A stretch of 64,000 nt of DNA from contig JAUCFP010000006.1 of the NCBI GenBank assembly GCA_030348385.1, positions 2,662,501-2,726,500 on the forward strand, read 5' to 3'. Made by a program: the position numbers and the translations under genes. The notes below the pieces were generated by a model. The model was not told where the DNA came from. It ran no database searches and worked only from the letters and a program-made list of their open reading frames with translations. The DNA comes from Cytobacillus sp. NJ13. GTDB lineage: Bacteria > Bacillota > Bacilli > Bacillales > Cytobacillaceae. Below, piece after piece: positions 16,013 through 24,381 of the stretch (the stretch's first letter is position 1; every line of letters begins with the position of its first letter).

Positions 16013-17386
16013 ATGGAAATGGTTAAAAAAACGACTGATATACAGAAACAGCCGCAGACTAACACATCTCTGTACAGAACGGTTTGGAGATGGCATTTTT
16101 ATGCGGGCATTATTTTTGCGCCATTTCTTTTTATTCTGGCGGTAACAGGAGCAATTTACTTATTTAAACCGCAAATCGAGGGTGTCCTTTATCAGGACTA
16201 CTATGAGGTAAGCCCTCAAGGTGAAAAGCTTCCGGCTTCCCAGCAGATTGAAGAAGTAAAAAAACTTTATCCCGACGCAGCAGTGACTGCTTACAGTCCT
16301 GGGGAAAGCGCTGATCGTTCCAGTGAAGTCGGCATTGTGAATAACGATGAATCGCTTACTGTTTTTATCAATCCTTATACAGGTGAGTCCCTAGGGGAAT
16401 TAAACAGCGAAGACCGGATTATGGATAAAATTGAAGAGTTTCATGGGGAACTGATGGCCGGCACTCTGGGAGACCGGATCGTGGAGCTTGCGGCCTGCTG
16501 GGCAGTCGTGCTCATTGTAACGGGGCTCTATTTATGGTTTCCGAAGAAAAAGCCTGGCATGGGCGGCGTCCTTTTTCCGCGTCTGAATAGAGGAAAAAAA
16601 ACATTCAGAAGAGATATGCATGCGGTACCTGCCTTTTGGGTCACAGCAGGGATGCTCTTTTTAATCATGACAGGACTGCCGTGGTCCGGATTCTGGGGCA
16701 CGAACTTTCAGTCGATGGCAACCAATACCGGGCAAGGTTATCCTCCTTCTGTCTGGGTTGGAAGCGGACCCCAATCAACCATCCAAACGAAAGACATTGC
16801 TGATGTTCCATGGGCTGCCGAAAATCTGGACGTGCCTGTGTCAGATATTCAGGGATTTATTCCGCTTTCGATTGATGGTGTGGTTTCTTCTGCTGAACGG
16901 GAAGGCGTTCATCCAAGCTATTCAATCTATATTCCGCAGGATAAATCGGGTGTGTATACAATTTCGGCCTTCCCGCCAAAAGCGCAGGATGAGATTACGA
17001 TGCATATCGATCAGTATACAGGTGCGGTTTTGACGGATTACCGCTATGACCATTACGGCTGGATCGGGAAAATGGTGGCGTGGGGAATTACGCTTCATAA
17101 GGGAACACAATTTGGTCTGATTAACCAATTAATCAGTTTTTTCATTTGCCTTGGCATCATTCTTGTGGCGGTAAGCGGCTATTATCTGTGGCTCAAGCGC
17201 AGGCCGAAAAAAGACATCGGCGCACCAAAAACAGCTGGGTTTAAAAACACAAAGGGATTCTTCCTTCTGTTAATTGCCATGGGAATCCTCTTCCCATTAG
17301 TCGGCTTATCGATCATCGCTGTTTTCATGATTGACTTAATCTTGATCCGGAGAATACCTGCGTTAAAGAGGTTTCTAAATGCGTAA
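16013..17386 (+). CDS. PepSY-associated membrane protein (iron-regulated-type PepSY_TM)
   Basis: About 457 residues with four to five transmembrane helices: one near the N-terminus (WHFYAGIIFAPFLFILAVTGAIYLF), one near 175 (ELAACWAVVLIVTGLYLWF), one near 220, one near 385 and a terminal pair. Between them is a PepSY domain (about 85-160) and a second PepSY-like stretch. The family is often found with iron or copper metabolism, and proposed roles include membrane electron transfer, but none is proven. ATG at 16013 has GAGGAG 10 bases upstream; earlier ATGs are possible. It overlaps or abuts the lipoprotein gene, so the two form an operon. Confidence 0.88.
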   Translation: MEMVKKTTDIQKQPQTNTSLYRTVWRWHFYAGIIFAPFLFILAVTGAIYLFKPQIEGVLYQDYYEVSPQGEKLPASQQIEEVKKLYPDAAVTAYSPGESADRSSEVGIVNNDESLTVFINPYTGESLGELNSEDRIMDKIEEFHGELMAGTLGDRIVELAACWAVVLIVTGLYLWFPKKKPGMGGVLFPRLNRGKKTFRRDMHAVPAFWVTAGMLFLIMTGLPWSGFWGTNFQSMATNTGQGYPPSVWVGSGPQSTIQTKDIADVPWAAENLDVPVSDIQGFIPLSIDGVVSSAEREGVHPSYSIYIPQDKSGVYTISAFPPKAQDEITMHIDQYTGAVLTDYRYDHYGWIGKMVAWGITLHKGTQFGLINQLISFFICLGIILVAVSGYYLWLKRRPKKDIGAPKTAGFKNTKGFFLLLIAMGILFPLVGLSIIAVFMIDLILIRRIPALKRFLNA

Positions 17387-17411
17387 GTTTAGGATAGGGG
17401 AGTCTAATGCC

Positions 17412-17873
17412 GTGACAAAATATATCTTTATGATCCTGCTGCTGTCATTGCTGAGTGCATGCTCACTGAATAAGAACGCAGCAGAGCTTTACAAACAGGA
17501 AACTCCGCTGAAACTGGAAATACAAACACCGGACACTTTTACAGCTGGAGAACAGGAAACAATTAAAGCCACTCTCACACAGGACGGCAAACCGGCTGAT
17601 CATGCCGATTTTGTTCATTTCGAAATTAGGAAGCAGGACGGCACTGTCCAATATGGGATGGAAGAAGCAGTCAATGAGGACGGGGGCGTCTACAGCATCA
17701 GCAAGGATTTTGACAAGGATGGCCTTTACTTTGTAAAAGTGCACGCCCAGCAAGGCGATAGCCTGATCATGCCGCAAAAGCAGTTTATTGTGGGGGAGCT
17801 GTCGAAAAGTGACATGGAATTCCTGCAAAAAGGAACAGGCAAGCAGGAAGCCGGGCAGGGGCATCATCATTAA
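17412..17873 (+). CDS. YtkA-like lipoprotein
   Basis: A 153-residue lipoprotein: signal peptide with lipobox LLSAC (Cys at about 17), followed by a YtkA-like immunoglobulin-fold domain (TPLKLEIQTPDTFTAGEQET, then HFEIRKQDG, and DGLYFVKVHAQQGDSLIMPQKQF) and a C-terminal GHHH. The GTG at 17412 has GGGGAG 9 bases upstream; the longer frame from 17379 has no site. YtkA/FixH-type domains are often associated with copper or cytochrome assembly. The His tail and PepSY partner hint at metal handling, as inference. Confidence 0.8.
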   Translation: MTKYIFMILLLSLLSACSLNKNAAELYKQETPLKLEIQTPDTFTAGEQETIKATLTQDGKPADHADFVHFEIRKQDGTVQYGMEEAVNEDGGVYSISKDFDKDGLYFVKVHAQQGDSLIMPQKQFIVGELSKSDMEFLQKGTGKQEAGQGHHH

Positions 17874-17886
17874 TTTAGAACAAATA

Positions 17887-17932
17887 GGATAGATTTTGCC
17901 AGGAGAGGTTACCTGCATTATCTATCCTTTTT
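17887..17932 (+). terminator. Terminator after the YtkA-like gene
   Basis: GGATAGAT/ATCTATCC outer stem with a CAGG/CCTG inner stem, followed by TTTTTC. The downstream arm overlaps the last codons of the convergent DUF3951 gene. Confidence 0.7.
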
Positions 17933-18148
17933 CTTCTCCTGCTTCTTTATACTTCCTTGATCTTCATCTTCAGCCAGGATTTCTTGTTCTTCATGAAACT
18001 CCACTTCAGATTGACCTGTAATTTCATCAAATGGGGTATAGAAAGGCTGAACACTTTTCTTTTTTACAAACACTTTATAAAATCCTATAAGCACTAATAT
18101 AACAATGGCTGCTGGAAAACCGGCTGCCATTAAATCAATCAGGTTCAT
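17918..18148 (-). CDS. DUF3951-type small membrane protein
   Basis: A 76-residue protein with one N-terminal transmembrane helix (LMAAGFPAAIVILVLIGFYKVF), then KKSVQPFYTPFDEITGQ and an acidic tail EVEFHEEQE, ending in a charged Lys/Glu run. This order matches the DUF3951 family of Bacilli as I remember it; function is unknown. GGGGAG is 6 bases before ATG. Confidence 0.75.
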   Translation of the reverse strand: MNLIDLMAAGFPAAIVILVLIGFYKVFVKKKSVQPFYTPFDEITGQSEVEFHEEQEILAEDEDQGSIKKQEKKKDR

Positions 18149-18321
18149 CTGCTCTCCCCTTTTTATATGGCAATCTGGTATATGTATATAGGTTTCGTTT
18201 TCAGCTAACCTGCCCTGTTAACTTCTGCAAAGAAGGCGTTTATCCCTGCTTGAGCCCGAAGCACTAATGACTTCCCAAGATTGGGCTTTCCAACAATTAA
18301 GGCCAGCATTGACATATAAAG

Positions 18322-18346
18322 AAAAGGGACTTCAGCAGTCCCCTTC
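18322..18346 (-). terminator. Terminator after the OYE-family gene
   Basis: GGGACT/AGTCCC stem with 5-base loop, followed by TTTTC on the minus strand. Confidence 0.65.
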
Positions 18347-18392
18347 CAAATTTTTGCTTATTATAACCGATCAATGCTGAAGACAAAACCAC

Positions 18393-19514
18393 TCAATCTA
18401 CAACTGGAAACCACCCCGGAGTGTTCACGATTGCCTGCCAGAGCGGATCCGGGATAACCAGTTTCTCCTGATCCTTCTTGGATAAAGTGGTGGCAATTTC
18501 AGATTCTTTTCCTTCCTGCACCTTTTGCACCCAATCCGGCTCCATAATCAGTTCCCGGCCTAGAGCAACCATGGCCACTCCCGTTTCCAGTGCTTTTACG
18601 GCTTCATCAGGGGTATGGATCGACCCTACTCCTATAAGCGGCAGGCGGTTATTCATTTTTTCTAAAAGATGCTGAATTCTCGGCTTAGCTTCATCAGCCC
18701 CACGTCTTGGCTTGGACCAGAACTCCATAAGGGAGACATGAAGATAGTCAAGCCCTTTATCTGATAGGACATCCACAAGCTGAAGCGTATCTTCCATTGT
18801 AATCCCTGGATCAGTCGGCTCTTCAGGCGAAAAACGGTAACCGACAATGAATGGCTCTTTCGCATGTTCTTTTACAGCTTTTTGCACTGCGTCTACCACA
18901 GCTAGCGGGAACGTCATGCGCTTTTCAAGGCTGCCTCCAAATCGGTCCTCACGGCGATTTGAATGCGGAGAAAAGAACTGCTGAATTAAATAGCCATTTG
19001 CTCCATGAATTTCGACGCCATCATAGCCTGCCTGGATTGCCCGGCGGGTGGTCTCGCCGAAAGCGGTAATGATGTCCTCCACTTCCTTTTCCGTCAATGC
19101 TCTTGGAGTAATGTCGCTGCCTTCAGATGCAACCGCACTGGCACTGACTGTTTCTCCATTTGGAACAAGCTCTGGAGGGCATTCCCTCCCGCCATGAAAA
19201 ATCTGGAGGATTGCTTTGGCGCCCTGCTCTTTAATGCTGGCTGCCAGCCTCGAAAGACTTGGAATCATCCCATCGTGATCGCCGCCGAATTCACCATGGA
19301 ATCCCTTTCCGTTGGCTGTCACATTTGTACAAGCCGTAATCACCATTCCGGCCCCTTTAGAGCGGCGTACGTAATAATCGATCTCGTCATCTGACACCGT
19401 TCCATCCGGATGGGAAGAGAAATTGGTCATCGGAGCCAGGACTACCCTGTTTTTTAACTCTGTATTATTTTTTAACTGAAGAGATTCAAATAGCGGTTTA
19501 TAGCTTGGATTCAT
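18393..19514 (-). CDS. Old yellow enzyme-family NADH:flavin oxidoreductase (YqiG-like)
   Basis: A 373-residue FMN-dependent ene-reductase. Segments include VVLAPMTNFSSHPDGTVSDDEIDYY (N-terminal barrel strand and loop), ILQIFHGGRECPPEL, the flavin/substrate motif GVEIHGANGYLIQQFFSPHSNRREDRFGGS (about 170-200), LHVSLMEFWSKPRRG and the phosphate-binding IGVGSIHTPDEA and VALGRELIMEPDW. Length matches Bacillus subtilis YqiG. ATG at 19514 has AAAGGAG 8 bases upstream. A 23-bp inverted repeat overlaps its promoter. Natural substrate unknown; such enzymes reduce activated alkenes and quinone-like electrophiles. Confidence 0.92.
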   Translation of the reverse strand: MNPSYKPLFESLQLKNNTELKNRVVLAPMTNFSSHPDGTVSDDEIDYYVRRSKGAGMVITACTNVTANGKGFHGEFGGDHDGMIPSLSRLAASIKEQGAKAILQIFHGGRECPPELVPNGETVSASAVASEGSDITPRALTEKEVEDIITAFGETTRRAIQAGYDGVEIHGANGYLIQQFFSPHSNRREDRFGGSLEKRMTFPLAVVDAVQKAVKEHAKEPFIVGYRFSPEEPTDPGITMEDTLQLVDVLSDKGLDYLHVSLMEFWSKPRRGADEAKPRIQHLLEKMNNRLPLIGVGSIHTPDEAVKALETGVAMVALGRELIMEPDWVQKVQEGKESEIATTLSKKDQEKLVIPDPLWQAIVNTPGWFPVVD

Positions 19515-19589
19515 GTAAATCACTCCTTTTTTCGTTCAAACCTAGTTTGTGTTTAATGTTTACGCAAAATAAACTGACAGCGAAACGAT

Positions 19590-19624
19590 ACTGTAATACT
19601 ATAAGTTACAGTTTAGGAAGTCAA
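19590..19624 (-). promoter_or_regulatory. Promoter with 23-bp inverted repeat before the OYE gene
   Basis: On the minus strand TTGACT (plus 19619-19624) is 17 bases from TAGTAT (plus 19596-19601). ACTGTAA-N9-TTACAGT (19590-19612) covers the -10 and spacer, so an operator is likely. The regulator is not encoded next to it. Confidence 0.5.
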
Positions 19625-19665
19625 TTATTTGAACCTCAAGCTTTTTCCGCCTGGCGGGACAGGGG

Positions 19666-19694
19666 GACAGGTTCTCTGTCCCTCTGCTCCAAGT
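19666..19694. repeat. GGGACAG hairpin element
   Basis: GGGACAG-GTTCT-CTGTCCC forms a 7-bp hairpin with a 5-base loop and sits immediately after the GreA-like gene. It has no T run on either side. It resembles dispersed GGGACAG hairpins seen in Bacillus intergenic DNA. Confidence 0.45.
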
Positions 19695-19703
19695 AAAAAT
19701 ATG

Positions 19704-20153
19704 TTAACCTGTCTCCTGATCCCAATACGAAATATTTTCGATTACCACATCCAGCTGACCGCTTGGGATAATCAGTGAGGTTTGCTCACCCAGATTTTTT
19801 AACAGAAGCTGCCTGCCAACCGGAGACAAGAATGAAATGCACCCATTATCAGGATCAGACTGATCGGGCAGGCAGATATGATAATCCTCCCGGTCATCCT
19901 CTCCGTCGAATAACACGGTTACCTTTGTTCCAATCAACACTTTTCGCAGAGGCGGTTCTGCAGGAACCTGATCACAAAGTGCAATGTATTGCTCCACTTC
20001 ACTTACATAGATACTAAGGAAGTCTTTTTTCCGCTCCTTTAACGGAGTGGAAGATACATAAAGGCTATTCAAATCCTGATAGTTTTCATCAATAAACGTC
20101 AGCTGCCTAATAAAGTACTCTTTTTCAGTAAGAGCGGGAAGACTATGGTTCAT
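19704..20153 (-). CDS. GreA/GreB-family elongation factor homologue
   Basis: A 149-residue protein. The C-terminal half (about 75-145) has the Gre C-terminal domain pattern (VLIGTKVTVLFDGEDDREDY, then CISFLSPVGRQLLLKNLGE, and IPSGQLDVVIENI). The N-terminal half is helical, as for a coiled coil, but lacks an obvious acidic DDEE-like tip. Gre factors rescue backtracked RNA polymerase through the secondary channel. Missing tip acids would suggest a regulator rather than a cleavage factor. ATG at 20153 follows a GGGGGG site at 9 bases. Confidence 0.82.
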   Translation of the reverse strand: MNHSLPALTEKEYFIRQLTFIDENYQDLNSLYVSSTPLKERKKDFLSIYVSEVEQYIALCDQVPAEPPLRKVLIGTKVTVLFDGEDDREDYHICLPDQSDPDNGCISFLSPVGRQLLLKNLGEQTSLIIPSGQLDVVIENISYWDQETG

Positions 20154-20487
20154 AGTAGATAGCCCCCCTGCTGGGATCAAACACCTTGCAAAACTTCAAT
20201 TCTACTGTCATTTCCATGCACCATCCTTCTTTTGAATATATAAAAAGCAGACCTTTCCCGTTTACGAAGAAAGGTCTACTATATATTAACAACATAGCAT
20301 ATATGTACCTGAAAAGCCAGCTAACTTATGGGCTCACTGGCAGGCTCCCGGAGGATTATCATCTGAATCAAAGAGGGTAACAATTCTTGGACGCCCCGTA
20401 TCATTTCTGGGCCATTGAACCTGTGTCCCCACTTGAATAGTTTCACAATTATTAAGCAATCTAAAGTGTGTATGGGAGGTGAAGATA
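20154..20487. other. Intergenic region with an orphan minus-strand terminator and tiny ORF
   Basis: A stem AGACCTTTC/GAAAGGTCT (about 20250-20278) followed on the minus strand by TTTTT is a good terminator, but no established minus-strand gene precedes it. The only frame found is a 41-codon ORF at 20334-20459 (minus, TTG start) with protein-like composition but no ribosome site. Confidence 0.45.
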
Positions 20488-20637
20488 TTGTCACGTCAGA
20501 ACGGCAAGTCAGAGAAGCAAACAGCGAAATCCTCAGTTGATAATCGTCAAGGTTCAGGTTCAGAATATGAAAAAGAACGTGCTGGAAAGGTGGAAGGATA
20601 CGGTCAGCCATACCCGGATAATGGAGCAAAAAATTAA
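20488..20637 (+). CDS. Small hydrophilic protein, 49 residues
   Basis: TTG start with GGAGGTG 6 bases upstream gives a 49-residue, highly hydrophilic protein with Gln, Asn, Gly, Ser and Lys dominating (SRQNGKSEKQTAKSSVDNRQ at the start, GYGQPYPDNGAKN at the end). A strong terminator follows 7 bases after the stop. Composition resembles small spore-associated proteins, but I recognise no family. The overlapping 122-codon frame on the other strand lacks such signals. Confidence 0.65.
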   Translation: MSRQNGKSEKQTAKSSVDNRQGSGSEYEKERAGKVEGYGQPYPDNGAKN

Positions 20638-20643
20638 TGATGG

Positions 20644-20681
20644 CTAAGAGTGAATTAGACGTTAATTCACTCTTTTTTGCT
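20644..20681 (+). terminator. Terminator after the 49-residue protein gene
   Basis: AAGAGTGAATTA/TTAATTCACTCTT stem with a short loop and TTTTTT tail. Confidence 0.85.
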
Positions 20682-20738
20682 TTATGCACGCAAACCTTTC
20701 AATCATTACGCCTGGTCGGTACCAGAGTTAAAATCATA

Positions 20739-21182
20739 TTAATGGATTAATGACGCTCTCAAATCACGAATGCCATGTTCCAAATAGCCCTTGAGGCAAC
20801 TTAGCATATAGATCCAGCCTTCTTTTTGTCCCAGCATTTTGCTTACGATTTCAGGGTCATTTTCGTCAAGACCGGATTCATTCACCTCAATGATTGTACT
20901 TAAATGATCCGGCTCATTCAGTGTAATGGCAACAACTGTTTCTTCATTCGTTTCTCCACCCCATGAAAAAACGATTTTCTTATTTTCCACCATTTCTAAA
21001 ACATTTAAAATGCCTTCTGCGTTATATTCATCATATTTCACCGTAATGGACTTGCCTTGCTCCCATCTTTCGGAACTCGATGAGAACCAGAAATGACCGA
21101 TTTTGACAGGGTCTACTATGGCTTCATACACCTCACTGGCCGGCTTATTTATTTTAAATTTCGCAGTTATTTGAGTATCCAC
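20739..21182 (-). CDS. AHSA1/SRPBCC-domain protein
   Basis: A 147-residue protein of the Aha1-C-like START superfamily. FKINKPASEVYEAIVDPVKIGHFWFS is the typical start, followed by ITVKYDEYNAEGILNVLEMVENKKIVFSWG and the C-terminal helix EGWIYMLSCLKGYLEHG. Members bind hydrophobic ligands; the ligand is unknown. The start is GTG at 21182 with only a distant AGAGAG. Single gene. Confidence 0.85.
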   Translation of the reverse strand: MDTQITAKFKINKPASEVYEAIVDPVKIGHFWFSSSSERWEQGKSITVKYDEYNAEGILNVLEMVENKKIVFSWGGETNEETVVAITLNEPDHLSTIIEVNESGLDENDPEIVSKMLGQKEGWIYMLSCLKGYLEHGIRDLRASLIH

Positions 21183-21270
21183 AATAAATCAACTCTCTTT
21201 CAGGTAATTAATACTTCTTTTATTATATCCTGCACTCTATTTTTTTGTGGAAGTGTATTTTAATTAGCTT

Positions 21271-22458
21271 CTATACTGCCTTTACAACTTTGGATGCCTT
21301 CTCAGCAGGCTTTTTCCATACCAGCGTTAAACCAATCCCCAATGCCAGGATGACCGTCGCAAAATAATAAGGATAGTTAATATCGATATCAAACAGCATC
21401 CCTCCTATAATAGGTCCGCTGATATTCGCCAGACTTGTAAACATCGAGTTCATGCCGCCCACGAAGCCTTGTTCATTGCCTGCGATATTGGAAAGATAGG
21501 AAGTGACAGCCGGACGGAATAAGTCGAATCCTACAAACACAATGAATGTTACAAGTAAAATTGCGAAGTAGGAATGAACAACAGTCATTAAAAACACAAG
21601 CAGGCCGGATAGTATTAAGCTATAGCGGATCAATTTGATTTCACCCCAAATGCGGGTCAGCCGGTCAAACAGGAGGATTTGCGATACTGCTCCAAAAATG
21701 GCTCCGCCTGTTATCACAATGGCGATATCAGATGGTTTAAAAGCAAACTTGTGATCCACAAATAAGCTAAAGAATGATTCAAAAGCGGCAAGCCCAAATG
21801 ACGCAATAAAGATCAGAATAAAGGCCAGAAGATATTTTGGCTCCGTTATGCGTCTGAAGCCGCTCTTGCCCTCTGCAGCCCCTTCTTGATTTTCTTCTTC
21901 ACTGCGTTCAGGCTCAGATAATAAAATCATCGAAAGCACAGCTGCAAGAGCACCCATTGCTCCTGCAAAGAAGAATGGGACACGTGTTCCAAATTCCGCT
22001 AAAAATCCGCCGATGCCAGGGCCGATAATAAATCCCGTACTAATGGCAGCTGACATATACCCGAGTGCCTTTGGACGGGTATCCGTCGTTGTAATATCTG
22101 CGATAAAGGCTGTTACGGCCGGCATAATAAAGGCCGCACTAATTCCGCCTAAGATCCGGGAAACGAATAGCAGCTCGATCTCTTTGCCGATCCCGAATAA
22201 AAATTCTGATAAGCCGAAAATAAATAGGCCGGTAACAATCATGATTTTCCTGCCCCATTTATCGGCTGCTCTCCCTGCAAACGGGGAAACAATCAGCTGG
22301 GCCAATGCAAATGCGGCAGTTAAATACCCGATCGTTGTGCCCGTTATGCCCAATTCATTCATCAGTGTAGGCAGAACAGGAATGACAAGTCCAATTCCCA
22401 AAAAGGCTATGAATAAATTCGTTAATAATAATCCCAATGTGATTTTTTGTGTTTTCAT
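21271..22458 (-). CDS. MFS multidrug efflux transporter (Bmr/Blt/NorA type)
   Basis: A 395-residue, 12-helix drug:proton antiporter. It has motif A GRAADKWGRK after TM2, ITRxxQG-like region in TM4 (FVSRILGGISAAFIMPAVTAFIAD) and motif C GFIIGPGIGGFLAEFG in TM5, the antiporter signature. AAGGAG is 11 bases before ATG. It is divergent from a MerR-family regulator with an effector-binding domain, exactly the Bmr-BmrR and Blt-BltR arrangement, and its promoter has the 19-bp spacer such regulators need. Confidence 0.92.
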   Translation of the reverse strand: MKTQKITLGLLLTNLFIAFLGIGLVIPVLPTLMNELGITGTTIGYLTAAFALAQLIVSPFAGRAADKWGRKIMIVTGLFIFGLSEFLFGIGKEIELLFVSRILGGISAAFIMPAVTAFIADITTTDTRPKALGYMSAAISTGFIIGPGIGGFLAEFGTRVPFFFAGAMGALAAVLSMILLSEPERSEEENQEGAAEGKSGFRRITEPKYLLAFILIFIASFGLAAFESFFSLFVDHKFAFKPSDIAIVITGGAIFGAVSQILLFDRLTRIWGEIKLIRYSLILSGLLVFLMTVVHSYFAILLVTFIVFVGFDLFRPAVTSYLSNIAGNEQGFVGGMNSMFTSLANISGPIIGGMLFDIDINYPYYFATVILALGIGLTLVWKKPAEKASKVVKAV

Positions 22459-22509
22459 CTATATCATGCTCCTTACAAAACAGTCAAACTTGATTTATTT
22501 ATACGTTTT

Positions 22510-22540
22510 ATCCTAGTGTATATAGTAACTATATAGTCAA
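22510..22540 (-). promoter_or_regulatory. MerR-type promoter of the MFS gene with 17-bp palindrome
   Basis: On the minus strand TTGACT (plus 22535-22540) and TAGGAT (plus 22510-22515) are 19 bases apart. The spacer contains the perfect palindrome TATATAGT-A-ACTATATA (22519-22535). This is the standard site for activation by a MerR regulator. Confidence 0.8.
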
Positions 22541-22557
22541 GGGCAGTGATGTAAAAA

Positions 22558-23400
22558 ATGAGTAAAAAAGATAGCAAATATTTAACGACTGGTGAATTCG
22601 CAAAGCTATGCAAGGTTAACAAGCAGACAATCTTTTATTACGATCAAATCGGGATTTTGTCCCCGGTAGAGAAAAACGAAAAAGGATACCGCTATTATTC
22701 CATTCACCAATTAGAGTTATTTTTTGTGATTGATTTATTAAAGGATCTTGGCATGTCGCTTAACGATATTCAGCAGTATATGCAAAATAAATCGCCCGAA
22801 AGCTTTTTATCCATCATGTACCGGAAAAAAGAAGAGATTATAAAAAAACGGCAGGAGATCGAAATGAAGGAGAAAATGATCGAGGCCAAAATCGGATTAA
22901 TGGAAGAAGCTTCTCAGCTTGATTTTAATCGAATTACGCTTCAGCCATTGCCGGAAGCAACCCTCTATCTAAGCAGGAACATCCAAAATATATCAGATGA
23001 AGAATTTGTGGAGGTTATCTCGGATTTTATTAATGAATTGCAGATCTCACAGCTTGATTCAGGGTATCCGATTGGGTCTATAACGAAGCGGGAGCAGGTG
23101 CTGAAAGGGGAGTTCTCCAATTACAGCTATTTGTATATCGAGCAGCCCAATCCAAAGGAAGGACATCCGTATTTTCGGGCCGTAAAAGGGGATTTCCTCA
23201 TCGGCTATCATGTTGGGAGCGAAAATACAATCAGCGATACATATAAGCGTCTTTTCTCAGAGATGGAAAGGCTGCATTTAACCTTAGGGGAGCATGTTTT
23301 TGAAGAGTACATTTATGATACCGTTGTACAGAATGATAAGGAGCATTTTGTCACTAAAATTATGATGCAGGTTCACCGGGGAGAGGATTTCCGCGGTTAG
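22558..23400 (+). CDS. MerR-family regulator with GyrI-like effector domain (BmrR/BltR type)
   Basis: A 280-residue protein. Residues 8-80 form the MerR winged helix (YLTTGEFAKLCKVNKQTIFY, then KGYRYYSIHQLELFFVIDLL). A long coiled coil (about 85-125) connects it to a GyrI/BmrR-like effector domain (about 135-275: ATLYLSRNIQNISDEEFVEV, then GYPIGSITKREQVL and YLYIEQP). The last domain binds cationic drugs in BmrR. It is divergent from the MFS efflux gene and should activate it. The ATG at 22558 has only a weak upstream AAGGG. Confidence 0.92.
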   Translation: MSKKDSKYLTTGEFAKLCKVNKQTIFYYDQIGILSPVEKNEKGYRYYSIHQLELFFVIDLLKDLGMSLNDIQQYMQNKSPESFLSIMYRKKEEIIKKRQEIEMKEKMIEAKIGLMEEASQLDFNRITLQPLPEATLYLSRNIQNISDEEFVEVISDFINELQISQLDSGYPIGSITKREQVLKGEFSNYSYLYIEQPNPKEGHPYFRAVKGDFLIGYHVGSENTISDTYKRLFSEMERLHLTLGEHVFEEYIYDTVVQNDKEHFVTKIMMQVHRGEDFRG

Positions 23401-23457
23401 GAAAATTCACAATAATATGATACACTTTGTTTACCATTTGATTTACTGTGTACATGT

Positions 23458-23497
23458 GCCCTGCTCATTCGTGAGCGGGGTTCCTTATTTTCAAGAA
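23458..23497 (+). terminator. Terminator with UUCG tetraloop after the MerR gene
   Basis: CCCTGCTCA-TTCG-TGAGCGGGG stem-loop followed by a T-rich stretch. Confidence 0.7.
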
Positions 23498-23568
23498 CCA
23501 AGGGCTATGTGCTAGGTGCAGAAAATTTCCCTAAATGTTTTTCACATCGTTATATTTTTCCTAAACAT

Positions 23569-23602
23569 AAAAAACAGGCCCATTAAGAGCCTGCCCTGAG
23601 TT
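23569..23602 (-). terminator. Terminator after the cold-shock gene
   Basis: CAGGC/GCCTG stem followed by T6 on the minus strand. Confidence 0.75.
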
Positions 23603-23613
23603 AGGTTTTAATA

Positions 23614-23814
23614 TTAAGCTTTGCGCACGTTAGCTGCTTGAGCTCCACGCTGACCTTGCTCAACATCGAAAGTCACTTCTTGACCTTCTTCTAAAGTTTT
23701 ATAGCCTTCGCCTTGGATAGCTGAGAAATGAACGAATACGTCTTCTCCACCTTCGCGTTCGATGAATCCGAAGCCTTTTTCACTGTTAAACCATTTTACT
23801 TTACCATTTTCCAT
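23614..23814 (-). CDS. Cold-shock protein (CspA/CspB family)
   Basis: A 66-residue single-strand nucleic acid-binding OB-fold protein: [20 protein letters not shown] contains RNP1 (KGFGFI), and DVFVHFSAI is RNP2. It ends with the common [13 protein letters not shown]. It acts as an RNA chaperone. ATG at 23814 has AAGGAGG 8 bases upstream; the frame extends further upstream only as leader. The leader between this gene and 24036 is long and AT-rich, as usual for cold-shock mRNAs. Confidence 0.97.
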   Translation of the reverse strand: MENGKVKWFNSEKGFGFIEREGGEDVFVHFSAIQGEGYKTLEEGQEVTFDVEQGQRGAQAANVRKA

Positions 23815-24029
23815 TTTTGTTGCCTCCTTGTGCGTATCAACACACATTGTGTTACTATCCTTGCTCTCAGTGATCATCAAGACGTAAAGTTTTTACTCAA
23901 ACTATCCTTTACACCGAACAAAAATAATTCTTATTTAGATTAACACTTTTCAGAATTATATGCAAGAAAACACATATTGGAAATCGTTTCTCCATTCGAG
24001 CATGCACAAACTTCAATATTAAACATAAA

Positions 24030-24056
24030 AAAACTGCTATTTCATAGCAGTCATGG
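24030..24056 (-). terminator. Terminator overlapping a stop codon
   Basis: CTGCTATGAAATAGCAG is followed by T7 on the minus strand; the TAG stop of the 50-residue gene lies within the hairpin. Confidence 0.8.
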
Positions 24057-24189
24057 ATAGTGCCTTAAGAAGTAATTGAATATCCTGATGAATGCTGTTG
24101 CGTACTTGATCATCGCTACAGTTCTCAAAATCAGCCTGTAAACGTCCAAGTTCTCTAATGAATAGTAAGTTTTCTTCCTTACTAAGCAT
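24037..24189 (-). CDS. Small hypothetical protein, 50 residues
   Basis: ATG at 24189 has AAAGGAG 11 bases upstream. The 50-residue product (MLSKEENLLFIRELGRLQAD at the start, LLLKALSMTAMK at the end) is predicted helical and soluble. Family not recognised. The terminator overlapping the stop codon supports a real, single-gene unit. The longer frame from 24264 has no ribosome site. Confidence 0.7.
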   Translation of the reverse strand: MLSKEENLLFIRELGRLQADFENCSDDQVRNSIHQDIQLLLKALSMTAMK

Positions 24190-24381
24190 AGTGTACTCGC
24201 TCCTTTTTACATAGGGAAGGACACTATGTCGTTTCAGGTTAACACTATTGCATTTTACAATCAATCAACAAGGCTTAAGAATAAAAGGATGTCCCCTTTC
24301 GCTGGTGAACCCTTTTCAAGATCAAAGTATGATAAACTGATCTAGCAGGCATAAAATGACAAAATTCAATGGGGTGCAAAT

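Noticed and set aside
20321..20689. 122-codon minus-strand ORF
   Set aside because: It covers the plus-strand 49-codon gene and its terminator without a ribosome site. The product has no family-like features.
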